64,000 bases of DNA from Halichondria panicea (taxonomy: Eukaryota; Porifera; Demospongiae; Suberitida; Halichondriidae): the NCBI RefSeq assembly GCF_963675165.1, contig NC_087391.1, forward strand, positions 577,001 to 641,000, read 5' to 3'. Of the stretch, positions 49,701-64,000 are shown one piece after another; the stretch's first letter is position 1, and the number at the start of each line of letters is the position of its first letter. The position numbers and the translations under genes are program-made. The notes under the pieces are model-generated. The model worked only from the letters and a program-made list of their open reading frames with translations, did not search any database and was not told the DNA's origin.

Positions 49701-51886
49701 TTTAGGCATGTCAATCTAAACATGTCAAAGTGCTGCTAAATCACTCACCAGTAATACATTCCCCATTCCAAAGAAAGTGACAATTTGTCCAGCTTTCTTG
49801 TGCCAAGTCCTTGGCTTTCTGAGCAGGAGCAAGGGCATCCCTAGAGTAGCCAATAGCAACAGGGCAAGCCCCAGCAAACTGTGAATGAGGTAGCGAAAAT
49901 GTTTCCCGTGAGTCAGCTGCACGAATACAATTACAAGAACGAATCCAATGAGAGCGAGCATTATGCCCAGAGGCTGTACGATCTTGTGGGCCAACTTGAC
50001 TTTGTTGTAGGCAAGAAATGCACCAATTGGTAGTAATACTCCGAATGCAGTGGCCATGAGTGCAGCGTGTGTGTAGAGGAGTGGTAGGAGACCAGTAAGA
50101 GGGGGGGAGGGTGCACTCATGACTGTGATGGTGGCTTGCAAGGAAGTGTCCCTCTCACAGGTGACCCGATAGTTGCCAGGAGAGTTGAATTGGTATGACG
50201 TCATGGCTGTATGGAAACAAGATCATTCAGACACTGCACTACAATGGTTTGCATTTCCTAAGAGACCTTTTACATGCAGTGTTTGTGGTCGCATTATGGG
50301 AAATCACTGCGTGTGGTAAAAACATGTTTACAACGATAATTATACAACTCACATTGATCCATTGAGGTCAGTAGGCGATCATCCCTCCACACTTGAGAGG
50401 TACAATTTACAGCCTCTCTCAGTTTCTCCCCCTCCATGCGAACAAATGCCCACTGCAAAACCTCTCCCGTGTTTAGTCGATACTCATTGCTGTGGTTACT
50501 GCAACCACTGCACACTGCGATGCTGTACTGGGCCTGCACGATGCTCATGTTCCCCTGGACCCCAACCTCAGGACATTGGTAGCGATAGTCACCTGGCAGT
50601 GCAGCCACAAAGCCAGCTGAATACAGTACTGTGTGTGCGTGCATGTAGAGAGAGAGGTTCAAGGTGTTGGCCCACAATCTAATTCACACTGTGGAACAGG
50701 TGCTTCTTAGGTGAACTAATTCAATTAGAAAAAGCAAAATACTGCATGTGTGTTGGGCTGTTGAAAAAGGTGCAACAATTAACTCAGTGCACATACATTG
50801 TTGTGAGTCTTGGTCTGTGAAGGTACAATTTCCTCCGTCTACTAGTTCACCAGTAGTTGTCAGTTGCCACTTTAACGGTGTTCCCATAACAACATGGGGT
50901 CCGGCTCTGCAGGTAGCTGCAAGAAATACAATAATTAGTGTGTATATATACAGTTTCAGTATTCACTACCGGTATGTGATTGGGCTAGTCGGTGATCTAT
51001 GGAGGGTGACATGTATTGAGAGGATGCGCATCAATGCAGCCTGTGATTCTCTCCATTAAACCAGCTATTTCCTGTAGGCAACTACGGTTACCTATAGGGT
51101 AATGTCCACAATAGATCCTTGCATGCCAGGGTGCTTACAAGGGATGCAGCTGAGTGCATGCCAGGGTGCTTACAAGGGATGCAGCTGAGTGCTATCGCAG
51201 CAAATGGTGAAAGTGCAATCAACTGTCACCACAAATAATTATAAGCCCCACATTGTGTCTCTTAATTCTCATTACAATGGCTAAATGAATTAGAGCTATT
51301 TTGCATGATGGTGGGGTAGTTTTAATGAATGGAGGGCAAATTGGCAAGCAAGAAATAGCATACCAAATTACGGCAGACCATGCATTATCATGCCATTATC
51401 ACCAAATAAAGCATACTGCACTGTATGGAGCGGGTGTATTTGGAGGAAATGTTGCGGTTTTCGCTGATTAAATTTACTGTGAACATTTATACCCACACAT
51501 TTAATATATCGCATGCATGCATGTGCCAAAAGATCGCTAGCCATTGAAAATTAAATCCGCAAAATCCTTTCTAAAGATCTTTCCGTGAAAGTTTATACCC
51601 TGAAATATACCCGCTATACAGTGTGCAGTGCAATGCAGTAGCTATACACAGGTCTAGTCAGTTTAATATTAATTTTACTGTAAATTCAGCAGAGCTAATA
51701 ATTTTTACGATTATTATAACATATCCACTAACTAGTATTCTGGTGCATGCATACAGTAACACATTAGATCTAGTACATACCTGGTACAGCATCAATAGGG
51801 ATGATGAGTCCATCTCCAGAGCTTGCTTGAGCAAAGGCTGCATGTACAAACCAGCACACTAGCAGGCAGCCACTCCAGCTCTGCAT
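43725..51886 (-). CDS. b561-PAS-NOX fusion oxidoreductase (1514 aa)
   Basis: Fifteen exons: 51781-51886, 50797-50916, 50353-50616, 49749-50206, 48234-49556, 47742-48041, 47207-47368, 46451-46843, 45627-46182, 45462-45511, 45206-45408, 44942-45085, 44561-44618, 44140-44380, 43725-43891; every phase closes (4545 nt). Order: signal peptide (1-20); two cysteine-bearing beta-sandwich, cupredoxin-like domains (about 36-192, e.g. LPGDYRYQC and SPGNYRVTC); cytochrome b561-like helices (about 203-350) with H210, H237, H272, H299; a charged disordered linker (355-710); a PAS domain (711-845; DAIVCANSVGDIVFWSTGA, FYTGVISEMT); an EF-hand-like stretch (880-935); a NOX-type ferric reductase membrane domain with heme-type pairs H1053/H1067 and H1137/H1151; then FAD- and NAD(P)H-binding regions (KFEPGQYMLLNLPW; KLYIVWVVPSGHDFEWF). 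The C-terminal half is closest to DUOX/NOX. The HPFT and GxGxxP motifs are altered. Likely a transmembrane electron-transfer enzyme; activity and partner are inferred. Confidence 0.85.
51110..51190. repeat. Short tandem duplication
   Basis: Two adjacent copies of GCATGCCAGGGTGCTTACAA plus GGGATGCAGCTGAGTG in the first intron of the b561-PAS-NOX gene. Confidence 0.85.
51423..51620. mobile_element. MITE-like element, family B, copy 2
   Basis: Shares GTGAACATTTATACCCAC, AAATCCGC, GTGAAAGTTTATACCCTGAA and the terminus ATATACCCGCTATA with 16423-16637. It lies in the first intron of the b561-PAS-NOX gene. The left end is less well preserved. Confidence 0.65.
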
Positions 51887-52074
51887 GACGTCCCTCTATG
51901 GTCACAGATACAGCTTAGTAGTAGAGCACTATAGCTACAAGCACTAAGTTACTAGCTAAGGTTTTATGGTAGTAAGAGGAAGTTGGTCTTCAGGCAGTTT
52001 TATATTTGTTCATTGAGCTACGCCCACACACTACATATCAAAACTAGTCAAGGTCAAAAGGGTACAAAACAAAG
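51887..52074. promoter_or_regulatory. Shared upstream region NOX-fusion/HEATR5
   Basis: 188 bp between divergent start codons. Contains TACGCCCACACAC near 52019 and a TTTATA word near 51998. Shared promoter use is inferred from spacing. Confidence 0.5.

Positions 52075-64000
<11,926 letters not shown>

Overview
The window is a gene-dense, intron-rich animal genome segment. No bacterial operons, ribosome binding sites or CRISPR arrays are seen. Most genes are conserved eukaryotic or metazoan orthologues cut into many exons by short introns (often 60-400 bp), with GT-AG borders that I placed by reading frame and by homology recalled from memory. The gene set (RO60, TMED10, mitochondrial L33, WRAP73, WRAP53, a GABA-B-like class C receptor, AIDA, cytosolic TrpRS, a folate-receptor-like protein, UTP25, MCM5, HEATR5), the tight packing and several lineage-specific secreted proteins suggest a non-bilaterian animal, most plausibly a demosponge. 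That assignment is an inference.

Layout: 1-718 is the 3' end of RO60 (+). 961-2501 is TMED10 (-) and 2826-3094 is MRPL33 (+). 3212-4811 is WRAP73 (-), head to head with WRAP53 (+, 4983-10661). A 2.5 kb WRAP53 intron carries two paralogous small secreted-protein genes on the opposite strand. 10897-11550 is an intronless membrane protein of unknown family. 12289-18240 is a GABA-B-type receptor (16 exons, 871 aa). 18378-24336 is a direct segmental duplication: each copy holds a small secreted-protein gene (broken in the left copy) plus the last exon of AIDA. AIDA (-, 24116-26122) is head to head with tryptophanyl-tRNA synthetase (+, 26226-28240). 28438-30901 is a folate-receptor-like GPI-type protein (-). 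30902-32299 is gene-free and filled with a foldback repeat. 32300-37008 is UTP25 (-) and 37295-42184 is MCM5 (-). 42371-43420 is an unrecognised gene (+) sharing the MCM5 promoter region. 43725-51886 (-) encodes a 1514-aa protein with a signal peptide, two beta-sandwich domains, a cytochrome b561-like four-His membrane domain, a PAS domain and a NADPH-oxidase-like ferric reductase module. 52075-64000 is HEATR5 (+), running off the right edge.

Five gene pairs are divergent with only about 100-325 bp between start codons, so shared bidirectional promoters are the dominant architecture. Two secreted-protein genes have a CCTATAAAA box instead. Introns and spacers hold several families of short inverted-repeat (MITE-like) elements, minisatellites and CA/GT microsatellites, many of which directly abut 3' splice sites.

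The most interesting items are the b561-PAS-NOX fusion, the WRAP73/WRAP53 head-to-head pair, the duplicated AIDA terminal exon, the nested secreted paralogues, and a minisatellite that has copied a 5' splice site about 15 times.
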